From Pontibacter sp. SGAir0037 (GTDB lineage Bacteria > Bacteroidota > Bacteroidia > Cytophagales > Hymenobacteraceae), in the NCBI RefSeq assembly GCF_005491705.1, contig NZ_CP028092.1, forward strand, positions 2,418,001 to 2,482,000: DNA of 64,000 bases, read 5' to 3'. The position numbers and the translations under genes are program-made. A model generated the notes under the pieces. It was not told the DNA's origin. It did no database searches and saw only the letters and a program-made list of their open reading frames with translations. Positions 53,764 through 62,516 of this stretch are shown here, in pieces. Every line of letters begins with the position of its first letter. The stretch's first letter is position 1.

Positions 53764-55137
53764 ATGATGCTGCACCCGATCATAAAATATGTTTGGTTTC
53801 TGGTACTTTTATTTTGCATGGCACAAGCGCAGGCTCAGCACTTAAAAGTAAGTAACAACAAGCGTTATCTGGTGCATGGCAACGGCAAACCATTCTTTTA
53901 CCTCGGCGACACCGCCTGGGAGCTGTTTCACCGCCTGAACCGCGAAGAAGCAGACTTTTATCTTCAGAACCGAAAAGAAAAGGGCTTTACAGTTATTCAG
54001 GCTGTTGTACTGGCTGAGCTGAATGGCTTGCGCGATCCGAATCCTTACGGAAATTTACCGCTACTGAATGAAGACCCGGCACAGCCTAACGAAGCCTATT
54101 TTGAGCATGTGGATTACATTGTAAATAAAGCTGAGGCACTGGGACTGTACATAGGCATGCTTCCTACCTGGGGCGATAAAATTTACAGGAATTCATGGGG
54201 AGTGGGCCCAGAAATTTTTAACACGGCTAATGCAAAAGTATTTGGAGAGTACATCGGGCGCAGGTACAAAAACAAGCCTGTGATCTGGATACTTGGCGGC
54301 GATCGTAATCCACGGGGGGAGCAGGATGTGGAGATCTGGCGTGCGATGGCAGCTGGCATTGTGGCAGGCGTCGGAGGCCAGGACAATGCTCTGATGTCCT
54401 TTCATCCGCAGCCACAGGTAAAAGGGGGTTCATCTACCTGGTTCCACAAGGACGACTGGTTAGATTTTAACATGTTCCAGACCGGTCATAACCGTTTCAT
54501 TAACATCTATGATAAAATTACAGGCGATTACCAGTTAGAGCCGACAAAACCAACCATGGATGCAGAGCCAATCTACGAGGATCATCCCATCGCTTTCGAT
54601 GCCCGGAAGAATGGCTATTCCGAAGCAAGAGATGTGAGGCGCGCAGCTTATCAAAGTCTGTTTGCAGGTTCTCACGGCCATACTTACGGGTGCCACGGCA
54701 TCTGGCAAATGTATGCACCAGGCCGGCAGCCGGTCAGTGTCGCCAGAACATACTGGAAAGATGCCCTTGATCTTCCGGGTGCAACACAAATGCAATATGT
54801 ACGAAAGCTACTGGAATCGAGGCCGATGCTTGAAAGAGTACCAGACCAGAGTTTGGTAAATGCTGCGTATGAAGGACAAGAGCTTATACAAGCAACACGC
54901 GGCCATGACTATGCTTTTATTTATACTACCGCCGGTAAACCCATAGAAGCTAACCTGGGCAGGATTTCCGGTAAGACGCTGAAAGCTGCCTGGTATGATC
55001 CGCGCACAGGTAAAACCACAGCTATCGGTAAATTTAAAAACACTGGCACCCACACCTTCACACCACCCGGCAGCGGCCCTGACAACGACTGGGTCCTTAT
55101 TTTAGATGATGCCCGGCAAAGGTATAAAGCACCGTAG
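53764..55137 (+). CDS. Glycoside hydrolase family 140-like protein (DUF4038), putative apiosidase
   Basis: A 457-residue exported protein: signal peptide ending near residue 25 (AQAQAQH). The main domain (about 28-370) is a TIM-barrel of the DUF4038/GH140 type, with FYLGDTAWELFHRLNREEADFYL (about 46-68, given here in part), KGFTVIQAVVLAE, and VIWILGGDRNP; acidic residues in ILGGDRNP and MDAEPIYEDHP are the likely catalytic region. A C-terminal beta domain (about 375-455) of the collagen-binding type (PF12904-like) ends with PPGSGPDNDWVLILD. The founding member removes apiose from pectin side chains; activity on that sugar here is inferred. ATGs at 53764 and 53767 are both possible starts. Confidence 0.88.
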   Translation: MMLHPIIKYVWFLVLLFCMAQAQAQHLKVSNNKRYLVHGNGKPFFYLGDTAWELFHRLNREEADFYLQNRKEKGFTVIQAVVLAELNGLRDPNPYGNLPLLNEDPAQPNEAYFEHVDYIVNKAEALGLYIGMLPTWGDKIYRNSWGVGPEIFNTANAKVFGEYIGRRYKNKPVIWILGGDRNPRGEQDVEIWRAMAAGIVAGVGGQDNALMSFHPQPQVKGGSSTWFHKDDWLDFNMFQTGHNRFINIYDKITGDYQLEPTKPTMDAEPIYEDHPIAFDARKNGYSEARDVRRAAYQSLFAGSHGHTYGCHGIWQMYAPGRQPVSVARTYWKDALDLPGATQMQYVRKLLESRPMLERVPDQSLVNAAYEGQELIQATRGHDYAFIYTTAGKPIEANLGRISGKTLKAAWYDPRTGKTTAIGKFKNTGTHTFTPPGSGPDNDWVLILDDARQRYKAP

Positions 55138-55191
55138 TAATTTTTACTGCCATGCTTTTGAGGTGTTCATACACTACCACTAAACCTTTGC

Positions 55192-55563
55192 TTATGCTCT
55201 TATCGGAAGCTTCACCTGCCCAAGTACCTCAATAATTCTTTCGGCCTCGGCATCGCCATAAGAACTCCGAATATAATCTTCATTAATCAAAAAGCTGGGG
55301 GCTACAGGATCGGCATCAATCTTATACTCACTCCGTTGCGTATAGCTGCCGTCTTCAGCAATGTGCTCCTGTATAACACTTTCTAACAGCTGGTTTGCTT
55401 TATGTTCGAAAGCAGTTCTGATCAGCAGTTCTGCCTTGGTATCTCCCGCTGCTTTTTCAGCAAAGCGTGCTTCTACCTCCTCCATAATCATTTCCGGATT
55501 GAGGTCGTTTACTTCACATATTTGCCTGAATATGGTTATATCGGTGCTTTCGTTGTTTCCCAT
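55192..55563 (-). CDS. Hypothetical protein, 123 residues
   Basis: A small acidic cytoplasmic protein with no motif I recognise. It is probably real: the codon pattern is normal, it begins with ATG and it sits 59 bases upstream of a same-strand gene. The sequence is mostly helical with a central FEHKANQLLESVIQEHI helix and a more extended C-terminus (FLINEDYIRSSYGDAEAERIIEVL). It converges with the GH140 gene over a 54-base gap and may be co-transcribed with neither neighbour. Function unknown. Confidence 0.65.
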   Translation of the reverse strand: MGNNESTDITIFRQICEVNDLNPEMIMEEVEARFAEKAAGDTKAELLIRTAFEHKANQLLESVIQEHIAEDGSYTQRSEYKIDADPVAPSFLINEDYIRSSYGDAEAERIIEVLGQVKLPIRA

Positions 55564-55622
55564 GAGTTTTTAAATTTTAGTTCCGGATAGTTTTAAACGG
55601 GAATTTAAGCCGGAAGGTAATG

Positions 55623-56531
55623 CTATTCATCTGATTCTATTTCTTTCGTTTCTACCTTAACAGCATGATCGGATGGCCGTATACCCTTGTCGTGCATACG
55701 GGAATAAACCTGCGTGAATTCAGCGCCCAGCAATAAAATAATCGAAGAGTAATAAACCCAAACCAGGATCAGCACCATAGAACCCGCAGCGCCATAGGTA
55801 TCGCTCATCGAGTTATACTGGAAGTAGACATTAAGCACATACTTACCAATAGCAAAAAGAACGGCAGTTACGATAGCTCCTACCCATACATTGCGCCACC
55901 TGATATCGGCATCGGGCAGCATTTTAAACATAACAGAAAAAATGGCAACGCTGATCAGGATAGATACAAGCATATGCGCGATGTTCATCAGGTAAACAGC
56001 CAGCCCCGAAAGCTCCTGCCGCAGGTATTCGTTTACAACACCCAATACAATATCTACAGATAAGGAAACCAGCAGCAGGAAGCCTAAACTAACCACCATC
56101 GCCAGCGAAAGCACCCTGTCGATGATCAGTTTTAACCAGCCTTTCTCCGGCTTTGCTTTTACATTCCAGATAGAGTTGATGGAATTCTGCATGGCTACAA
56201 AAACCGTTGTAGCCGCAAAAACCATTGTTGCAATGCCTACAACTGTGCCAATAGTGCTGGATTCTGACTGGCTGGCGTTTTCGATGATAACTTGTATCTG
56301 TTCTGCACTGTTCTGCCCCACTATACCGCCTATCTGCCTCACCACCTCTCCTTTTACAGCCTCCTGCCCAAAGGCAGCCCCCGCAATACGAATGGTGATA
56401 ATGAGTACAGCCGGTAATGAAAAAATAGTATAAAAACCGATGATGGCGGCATAATCCATTGGCCGGTCATCGAAAAATTCCTGAAAAGTACTTTTGGTTA
56501 ATGTCCAGGCAGGTTTAAGCTTTTCAAGCAT
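55623..56531 (-). CDS. YihY/virulence factor BrkB family membrane protein
   Basis: The product has about 302 residues from the ATG at 56531. The frame is open to a TTG nine codons upstream, which I judge less likely. It has six predicted helices: YAAIIGFYTIFSLPAVLIITI (about 28-48, in part), an IGTVVGIATMVFAATTVFVAM region, and four in the second half. The GW-x-K and DADIRWRNVWVGAIVTAVLF stretch and the GAAGSMVLILVWVYYSSIILLLGAEF end are the YihY signature, here cited in pieces. It resides in the inner membrane; the family has no settled function despite an old RNase BN label. It is likely a single gene. Confidence 0.9.
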   Translation of the reverse strand: MLEKLKPAWTLTKSTFQEFFDDRPMDYAAIIGFYTIFSLPAVLIITIRIAGAAFGQEAVKGEVVRQIGGIVGQNSAEQIQVIIENASQSESSTIGTVVGIATMVFAATTVFVAMQNSINSIWNVKAKPEKGWLKLIIDRVLSLAMVVSLGFLLLVSLSVDIVLGVVNEYLRQELSGLAVYLMNIAHMLVSILISVAIFSVMFKMLPDADIRWRNVWVGAIVTAVLFAIGKYVLNVYFQYNSMSDTYGAAGSMVLILVWVYYSSIILLLGAEFTQVYSRMHDKGIRPSDHAVKVETKEIESDE

Positions 56532-56661
56532 CAGAGTATCTTTTTTACATAGTTTCAAGAAAAGGAGGCCTTCCTTTTACAGAAGCCATCACATTTTCTT
56601 ACGAAACATGTACCTGTATGATACCTGCAACCGGAAAATCAAATGATTCCGGCCAGAAAAG

Positions 56662-57375
56662 CTAGTTGATAAGCGTAAGCTGTGCCAGGTAATTTCCAAA
56701 CTCGCCTTCATAGAGCAGCCTGAATCCGAAGCCTTGTTCTTCAGCATAATCCTGTAAAATGGCAGCATCAATAAACAGCCATTTGAATGAACCTGTTTCG
56801 TGCTCTTTGTAGCGCATGTTGTACACTACCTCTCCGTAGTAGCCGGCATTCAGGTCCAGCAGTACAGAACCGTCTTCCTCTTCAAACATATAAAGTATAT
56901 CCGACGATTCCAGCAAAATCTGGCCACCCGCACGAAGCAAGGTTCTGGCATGCTTCAGAAACCGTGTTAAGCCGTAGAGGTCACCGGCAATACCAATTCC
57001 ATTCATGAGCATCAGCAGGGTATCGAACTGCAGGTCATGCAGATCAAAAACATTCTTTTCCAGCACCTGCTGTATGCCTCTTTCTTTCATGGCAGCTATG
57101 GCACCCTCCGAAATATCTAAAGCTGTTACCTGTAGCCCCATTCGCTGTAGCGCCAGGCTATGGCAACCTGCACCTGCCCCTATGTCGAGTATCACTCCCT
57201 TACACTCCTTCAGCGCCAGTTGCTCCAGTTCAGGCATCGCCTCGTACTCCCTGAAAAGATAGCTTACCGGGATGGTATCATCTTCGGTTATATTGCTTTC
57301 TACCACAATCTGAACACCAGCGGCACCTTGCATATAGTCTTTCAATGCAGCGCCTATCGGATCATTTTTCACCAT
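56662..57375 (-). CDS. Class I SAM-dependent methyltransferase
   Basis: A 237-residue cytoplasmic methyltransferase. The SAM-binding motif I is ILDIGAGAGCHSLAL (about 62-76), followed by VTALDISEGAIAAMKERG (motif II/post I) and a DTLLMLMNGIGIAG stretch at motif IV/V. The N-terminal 50 residues and C-terminal 60 are the variable substrate parts; nothing shows the target (small molecule or protein). It stands upstream of the YihY gene on the same strand, 130 bases away, and is divergent from the DinB-family gene. Confidence 0.88.
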   Translation of the reverse strand: MVKNDPIGAALKDYMQGAAGVQIVVESNITEDDTIPVSYLFREYEAMPELEQLALKECKGVILDIGAGAGCHSLALQRMGLQVTALDISEGAIAAMKERGIQQVLEKNVFDLHDLQFDTLLMLMNGIGIAGDLYGLTRFLKHARTLLRAGGQILLESSDILYMFEEEDGSVLLDLNAGYYGEVVYNMRYKEHETGSFKWLFIDAAILQDYAEEQGFGFRLLYEGEFGNYLAQLTLIN

Positions 57376-57579
57376 ATATTATATTAATCCAAATCACAAA
57401 GAAAGGCAATTTCTGCTAATTTAAAACACCAATTGAACTTAACTAATTATCAATAGAACACTTAGCACTATCACTTAACTGTTTCACAAGCCTTTACACA
57501 AAAATAACAAGCCAAAATACTTGGATTATACAAAATATTTAGTAGCTTTAACAACAGTTCTCCACTAAGAAACAGCCTT

Positions 57580-58146
57580 ATGAGTTCAATTGCGTTCAGC
57601 CATATTAAGCTTATGAACCCCAGATTGGAAGTTAAGTATCTGAGATTGGAAAAATCCAGAAACCAGCTTTTAGATGAGCTGGAAGGTTTAGACGATGATT
57701 TACTGAACACACCTGCCACAGAGGCTAAATGGTCTATCAACCAGGTGCTGAGTCATCTTTTGCAGGTAGAGCAATTTACGGTTAGCTATATACAGCGAAA
57801 AATTCAGAAAGAAGAGGAACTGGAGGCCTCCCTTTTCTCCAATACTGTAAAAACGGCACTCGTTAAACTTGCTCTGCTTAGTCCCTTTAAATTTAAAGCG
57901 CCGGCTGTGGTTGCCACGGTACCTGATAAAGCAAATTTCTCATCGCTGCGCCATCAATGGAATGAAACCCGCTATAAGCTGGAAGACCTTCTCACCGACC
58001 TACCTGATACGTTCCAGAACAAATATTTATTTAAGCATCCTATTGCCGGCCCTATGACTGTCCAGCAGACGCTCTCTTTCCTGCACGATCACTTTCACCA
58101 CCACCTTCCTCAGATTATTAACCAAAAGCAAAAACTAAGCAGGTAA
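57580..58146 (+). CDS. DinB-family protein
   Basis: A protein of 188 residues (177 if the ATG at 57613, which gives MNPRLEVKYLRLE, is used). It fits the DinB_2 four-helix bundle: SINQVLSHLLQVEQFTVSYI has the HxxxxE-type pattern that contributes the first metal-binding His, and the C-terminal helix has SFLHDHFHHHLPQI with several His for the other ligands. Members of this superfamily act as metal-dependent thiol transferases or esterases, for example with bacillithiol; which one is unknown. It is the first of a row of same-strand small genes (57.6-59.9 kb), with wide gaps before the next. Confidence 0.85.
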   Translation: MSSIAFSHIKLMNPRLEVKYLRLEKSRNQLLDELEGLDDDLLNTPATEAKWSINQVLSHLLQVEQFTVSYIQRKIQKEEELEASLFSNTVKTALVKLALLSPFKFKAPAVVATVPDKANFSSLRHQWNETRYKLEDLLTDLPDTFQNKYLFKHPIAGPMTVQQTLSFLHDHFHHHLPQIINQKQKLSR

Positions 58147-58268
58147 GGGTTACACTGCAATTTTAGCTGCTCCTTCCATTACGAACAGCTCGGCAGCAAT
58201 CATGCATGAGGCTGCCACAAAATCATTAGGAGACTGGCTTTTAGAGCCTTTATTTTTACAGGAAAACC

Positions 58269-58682
58269 TTGCTCATACAAAAAATTAAACCAGAGAATAC
58301 CTGGCCTATCCGGCAGCAGGTGATGTGGCCGGATAAACCCCTCGGATTTGTTCAACTTAAAGAGGATGACCAGGGCACTCACTACGGACTCTTTCAGAAC
58401 AGCACGCTAACATCTGTTATTTCCTGTTTCGAAAAAGAATCGGAAATGCAATTCCGTAAGTTCGCAACTTTAACAGAAGCACAGGGACAGGGATGTGGCA
58501 GCTACCTGCTGAAGCACATTTTGGGTATAGCCCGGAAAAAAGGCATCGGCAGGATCTGGTGCAATGCCAGAAAAGACAAAAGCAGCTACTATGAAAAATT
58601 TGGTCTTGTAAAAACGAAGGATGTTTTCTTGAAAGAAGGAGTAGAATTTATTATAATGGAGCTTGTAAATCGTCAGGAGTAA
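58269..58682 (+). CDS. GNAT-family N-acetyltransferase
   Basis: A 137-residue acetyltransferase. The start appears to be TTG at 58269, since no ATG precedes the conserved N-terminal IQKIKPENTWPIRQQV segment. The acetyl-CoA pyrophosphate loop is AQGQGCGSYLLKHI (about 71-84), and the following IGRIWCNARKDKSSYYEKFGLVKT is the usual beta5-alpha4 region (in part). Its substrate is unknown. It ends four bases before the next gene, so the two are likely one unit. Confidence 0.87.
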   Translation: MLIQKIKPENTWPIRQQVMWPDKPLGFVQLKEDDQGTHYGLFQNSTLTSVISCFEKESEMQFRKFATLTEAQGQGCGSYLLKHILGIARKKGIGRIWCNARKDKSSYYEKFGLVKTKDVFLKEGVEFIIMELVNRQE

Positions 58683-58686
58683 AACA

Positions 58687-59097
58687 ATGAAGACAACCAA
58701 CTACTACAACACCTTTATACAGGTAGCCGAAGATTGCCCTGTGCAGGCGGCTGAAATGCCGCCCCAGAAAAAGGAGGACAAAACGGTAGCCACACTGCAG
58801 TTCGAGATGATTTACAATAACCCATATGCCTATACTTCTGATGATGTGCTTTTTGGTGTGTATGCAGCTAAAAACAAAATAAGCAGCTTGGCTTTGGAAG
58901 AGGAACGTGAAAAGTATTTTTCAAAAGGGCAGGCTTGTTTCCGATCTTCTCCTTTGGGGAAACGCTATGGCTGGGGTATTCACAGCAATGCAGAAGGCAA
59001 AGTTGCCATTTATGCCATAGATTCTGATGAATACAAAAAACTTTCAGAAGATATAAGCCTGAAAAATATAAAAGCCATGCGCTCTAAACGTGCGTAA
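58687..59097 (+). CDS. DUF6157 family protein
   Basis: A 136-residue cytoplasmic protein of the DUF6157 group (function unknown). Family features are the N-terminal NYYNTFIQVAEDCP, the central LQFEMIYNNPYAYTSDDVLF and the RSSPLGKRYGWGIHSNAEG stretch (about 92-110). The gene starts four bases after the GNAT gene stops and is followed by the EcsC gene after 31 bases, so these three may be co-transcribed. Codon use and start are ordinary. Confidence 0.85.
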   Translation: MKTTNYYNTFIQVAEDCPVQAAEMPPQKKEDKTVATLQFEMIYNNPYAYTSDDVLFGVYAAKNKISSLALEEEREKYFSKGQACFRSSPLGKRYGWGIHSNAEGKVAIYAIDSDEYKKLSEDISLKNIKAMRSKRA

Positions 59098-59128
59098 AAA
59101 CAGATTGTACCTTTAACCCGCTCCTCCC

Positions 59129-59866
59129 ATGACTGCCTATGAAGAAAATGCTCTAGTAGAACTGGAACGGTGGAAAAGTGCTATGCAGCGCTCGCCCTCG
59201 CTGGCCAACCAGCTTACCAAAAAGCTCCAGCATAAAGTAAACAGTTATATTCCGGAGAAGGTACACCAGGTTATTACAACTACCATAAAACAGATGATAC
59301 GGGCCGTGTTATTCGGTGCCGAAAAAATAACACAGCAGCCGCTGTTGCACTCTCCGCTGGAACTGCGCGAGAAGCTGGTAAGGGATCGGATCAGGTTTTA
59401 TAATAAAGCCGCCGCCGCTGAGGGAGGTGTAACAGGTGCTGGCGGTATATTACTGGGCTTTGCGGATTTCCCGCTGTTGCTCGGCCTGAAACTAAAGCTA
59501 CTATACGATATTGCTGCCTTTTACGGCTACTCTTTAAAAGACTACAAAGAGCGCCTCTACCTCCTCCACATTATGCAATTGGCCTTTAGCAGCCAGGAAC
59601 AACGCAACCATGTTTACGTGCAGATGATAGACTGGGAGTCACAGAAAGAGTATCTGCCAGATGATATTCATGCCTTCGACTGGAGAACCTTTCAGCAGGA
59701 ATACCGCGATTATATAGATCTGCCCAAACTGGTGCAGCTCATTCCGGTGGTTGGTGCCCCGATAGGCGCTGTGGTGAACTATAAGCTCATTAACAAACTT
59801 GGTGAAACTGCTATGAATGCCTACCGCCTGCGCTGGCAGGAAGAGCAGCGGCAAAGGCTGGGCTAG
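59129..59866 (+). CDS. EcsC-family protein
   Basis: A 245-residue protein of the EcsC family, named for a gene beside the Bacillus EcsAB transporter but found alone in many genomes, with no known activity. The typical segment AAAAEGGVTGAGGILLGFADFP (about 90-112, in part) with LLLGLKLKLLYDIAAFYGY forms a glycine-rich amphipathic or membrane-associated region. The rest is helical and polar. The gene ends 23 bases before the convergent RDD gene, without an obvious terminator in the gap. Confidence 0.88.
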   Translation: MTAYEENALVELERWKSAMQRSPSLANQLTKKLQHKVNSYIPEKVHQVITTTIKQMIRAVLFGAEKITQQPLLHSPLELREKLVRDRIRFYNKAAAAEGGVTGAGGILLGFADFPLLLGLKLKLLYDIAAFYGYSLKDYKERLYLLHIMQLAFSSQEQRNHVYVQMIDWESQKEYLPDDIHAFDWRTFQQEYRDYIDLPKLVQLIPVVGAPIGAVVNYKLINKLGETAMNAYRLRWQEEQRQRLG

Positions 59867-59889
59867 TAAACGCAGCGCCTTCTGTTTAG

Positions 59890-60612
59890 CTATACAGTTG
59901 CTTCCAGCTCCAGCGATTGGTGGTAATAATCTTTTATCACCGTTTTCAGAAAGGTGGCGTTATCCAAAGTAGTCTGCACCCCCATAACCTCTTTGGTTCG
60001 ATCAGCCAGTTTATCCAGCAAGGCCTGGTTCTGATACTTTAGTGCCTTGTACAGTAACTTCCGGATAAGGGCAACGTCTTTGTCGGTGAGCAGGCTTACC
60101 TCCTCAAAAGTGCGGACATGGTTTTCTTCGACCTTAACCCGCACATAATGCTGCCTGGTAACAGGTTTTGTACGAATAACAGCAGTGCCCGCTGCCAGGT
60201 CGCCGAGCCTTTGCCCGCTGCCGGTAGCGGCCACCGTAACAACAGCAATAATCCCGGAAGAAAGCAGAGTATCCACTAATCTGAAAAGCCAGCGTAACAG
60301 GTAATCCACAACAGTGGGTGCCTCTCCCGAAAGTTTGATCACTTTAATATCACGCGCCTTCTTTCCTATACTCTGGCCGTTCAGAAAAATCTCACAAACC
60401 GGATCATAAAACACAACAGGCAGGAAAAGCAGGAAAAACACAATGGGAGAATATGTAATGGATTGCAAACCCACCACGATAGCAGAAGCAATAATACCCC
60501 AGCCGAAAAAAATAGCATAATCGATTATATGTGCCAGCACCCTGTCCCCTATGCTCGCCACCTGGTACTCCACCTCCACATTCTGGGTTGTTCTGACTTT
60601 AATCGTATCCAT
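59890..60612 (-). CDS. RDD-family membrane protein
   Basis: A 240-residue inner-membrane protein. The RDD domain (about 14-145) carries three to four hydrophobic helices; the conserved Arg-Asp-Asp-like positions appear as RVLAHIIDYAIFF near residues 24-36, and the second half has NGQSIGKKARDIKVIKL, a standard RDD element, and RLGDLAAGTAVIR. The C-terminal 90 residues are cytoplasmic, helical and charged. The domain is often found next to SpoIIM-like genes, as here: the SpoIIM-like gene starts 74 bases away on the opposite strand. Transport of Na+/H+ has been suggested for some RDD proteins; function here is unknown. Confidence 0.92.
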   Translation of the reverse strand: MDTIKVRTTQNVEVEYQVASIGDRVLAHIIDYAIFFGWGIIASAIVVGLQSITYSPIVFFLLFLPVVFYDPVCEIFLNGQSIGKKARDIKVIKLSGEAPTVVDYLLRWLFRLVDTLLSSGIIAVVTVAATGSGQRLGDLAAGTAVIRTKPVTRQHYVRVKVEENHVRTFEEVSLLTDKDVALIRKLLYKALKYQNQALLDKLADRTKEVMGVQTTLDNATFLKTVIKDYYHQSLELEATV

Positions 60613-60655
60613 ATTTAATATAAAATAAACACTTTATTAATTATGGAAAGATAGC

Positions 60656-60663
60656 TATATTTG
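60656..60663 (+). promoter_or_regulatory. Possible -7 promoter box of the SpoIIM-like operon
   Basis: TATATTTG matches TAnnTTTG and lies 22 bases before the GTG start at 60686, inside the 73-base divergent gap. The -33 TTG box is not clear (TTTATT near 60633). The leader would be very short. Confidence 0.35.
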
Positions 60664-60685
60664 AAAACAATAAAAATAAAATTCA

Positions 60686-61648
60686 GTGCGGGAAGCAGCT
60701 TTTATAAAACAAAACCGGCCAAAGTGGAAGTTATACGAGACTGATATAACTTCTAATCCCGATATACTGGCTGAGAGGTTTATCGAACTTACCGATGATC
60801 TTTCCTATGCCCGCACCTTTTACCCTGAGTCCGAAATGACAGCTTACCTGAACAACCTGACAGGTAAATTTCACCAGGCCATCTACAAAAACAAAAAAGA
60901 GAAAGGAAACCGCTTTGCGGAGTTCTGGAAGTACCGCCTGCCCTTTTTGGTAGCCCAACATCACCGCCAGTTGCTTTACGCTTTCCTGATTTTTGCAGTC
61001 GCCTGTTTTATAGGTGCTCTTTCCGCAGCGCTAGACGATACGTTTGTGCGCCTGATCCTGGGAGATGAGTATGTAAACCGCACCCTCGCCTACATCGAAA
61101 GCGGCGACCCGATGGCTGTGTACAAGCAGTCCGGTGAAACAGAAATGTTCCTGATGATAACCTTCAACAATATTAAGGTGGCTTTTCTTGCCTTTGTATT
61201 CGGAGTCTTTTTTTCGATAGGCACCTTTTGGGTAATTTTTCAGAATGGCATTATGCTGGGTGCTTTCCAGTATTTCTTTTACAAGCAGGGCTTGCTGCTA
61301 ACCTCTGTGCTTACCATCTGGATACACGGCACACTCGAAATATCGGCCATTATACTGGCAGGTTGTGCCGGTTTTGTGATGGGTAACAGCCTCCTGTTTC
61401 CGAAAACCTACTCCCGCCTTACTTCCTTTAAAAAGGGAGCCAGAAACGGGTTAAAAATAGTGGTAGGCCTGGTCCCCATTTTCATTACTGCAGGCTTTCT
61501 GGAAGGCTTTGTTACCAGACATACCGAAATGCCTATGCCCCTGAGTATAGGAATCATTCTTATTTCTGCAGTTTTTATTCTATATTACTTTATCATATAC
61601 CCTCGCCTTTTGCTTAACAGAAATTCTCATGCGGAAACAGATCATTAA
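60686..61648 (+). CDS. Stage II sporulation protein M-like membrane protein
   Basis: A 320-residue multi-pass inner-membrane protein of the SpoIIM family; the organism is not a spore former, and in Bacteroidota this family has a different, unknown job. Start is GTG at 60686, giving MREAAFIKQNRPKWK, the usual N-terminus. A soluble N-terminal part (about 1-95) with SYARTFYPES is followed by five or so helices, with MLGAFQYFFYKQGLLL and TIWIHGTLEISAIILAGCAGFVMG (in part) as family signatures. It heads an operon: its end overlaps the next gene by 20 bases, and the RDD gene is divergent. Confidence 0.92.
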   Translation: MREAAFIKQNRPKWKLYETDITSNPDILAERFIELTDDLSYARTFYPESEMTAYLNNLTGKFHQAIYKNKKEKGNRFAEFWKYRLPFLVAQHHRQLLYAFLIFAVACFIGALSAALDDTFVRLILGDEYVNRTLAYIESGDPMAVYKQSGETEMFLMITFNNIKVAFLAFVFGVFFSIGTFWVIFQNGIMLGAFQYFFYKQGLLLTSVLTIWIHGTLEISAIILAGCAGFVMGNSLLFPKTYSRLTSFKKGARNGLKIVVGLVPIFITAGFLEGFVTRHTEMPMPLSIGIILISAVFILYYFIIYPRLLLNRNSHAETDH

Positions 61649-62516
61649 TTTCAGGGAAGAAAGAGAACTTGGCCAGAACATCAACGCGACTTTTAGCTTT
61701 ATCAGGCAGAATTTCAAATTACTGTGTAAATGCATTTTGTTCTTTGCAGCTCCCTTTGCTTTGCTTTCCGGTATTTTCAACGGCTTGTATCAGTCAAGGC
61801 TATACCAGGTATTAGGCGATGACCGGCCGTACAGCACCTATGGCGAGTATACCTTCTTTAACCAGGTAACTTCCCTTAATTACCTGGTATCAATTTTCTT
61901 CTCAGTGGTAAGTTTTGTGATGATGGGGCTGGCAGTGTACTGTTACATGCTGGAGTACATGGATAACGAGGGGGAAGCAACAACAGAAGGTGTATGGGCC
62001 CGGTTTAAAGCCAATGCTATTCCGCTTTTGTACGCTACCATCGGGGCCGTTATTATAACTACGATCGGGCTACTGCTCCTGGTCATACCGGGTATTTATG
62101 CAGCCGTTACGCTTTCTGTTTTTATGATGGTGCTGCTGCGCGAAGAAATAGGGTTTATAGAAGGGCTGGAACGTTGCCTTTACCTGATCAAAGGCAACTG
62201 GTGGTCTACTTTTTTCCTGCTTTTTGTGATAGGCTTAATTCAGGGCATCATCAATGTAGTGCCTGCGATCCCGGCTTTTATTCTGCCATTTTTGGGCGCC
62301 TTGGAACTGCCCGGCAGCACAAATACTTTGATTTCTATTATACTGGTTTCCATCAGCTCAGTACTGGGTATATTTATCTATAGCATTTCCATAATTGCAG
62401 CTGCCTTTCAGTATTTCCATTTGGTAGAAGTAAGAGACGGTATTGGCCTGATGGAGCAGGTAGCCCTGATAGGCCAGAGCACAACCAGATTCGAAGCGAA
62501 TGAAGGCGATTATTAG
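61629..62516 (+). CDS. Multi-pass membrane protein in SpoIIM/DUF4129 operon
   Basis: A 295-residue protein with about six hydrophobic segments, for example LCKCILFFAAPFALLSGIF (about 37-55), YLVSIFFSVVSFVMMGLAVY, AIIT-rich GAVIITTIGLLLLVIPGIYA, and a C-terminal pair. The pattern resembles DUF975/YciC-like or glycerophosphodiester-diesterase membrane domains, but I cannot name the family with confidence. It starts 20 bases before the SpoIIM-like gene stops and overlaps the DUF4129 gene by 17 bases, so the products are probably made in step and act together in the membrane. Confidence 0.82.
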   Translation: MRKQIINFREERELGQNINATFSFIRQNFKLLCKCILFFAAPFALLSGIFNGLYQSRLYQVLGDDRPYSTYGEYTFFNQVTSLNYLVSIFFSVVSFVMMGLAVYCYMLEYMDNEGEATTEGVWARFKANAIPLLYATIGAVIITTIGLLLLVIPGIYAAVTLSVFMMVLLREEIGFIEGLERCLYLIKGNWWSTFFLLFVIGLIQGIINVVPAIPAFILPFLGALELPGSTNTLISIILVSISSVLGIFIYSISIIAAAFQYFHLVEVRDGIGLMEQVALIGQSTTRFEANEGDY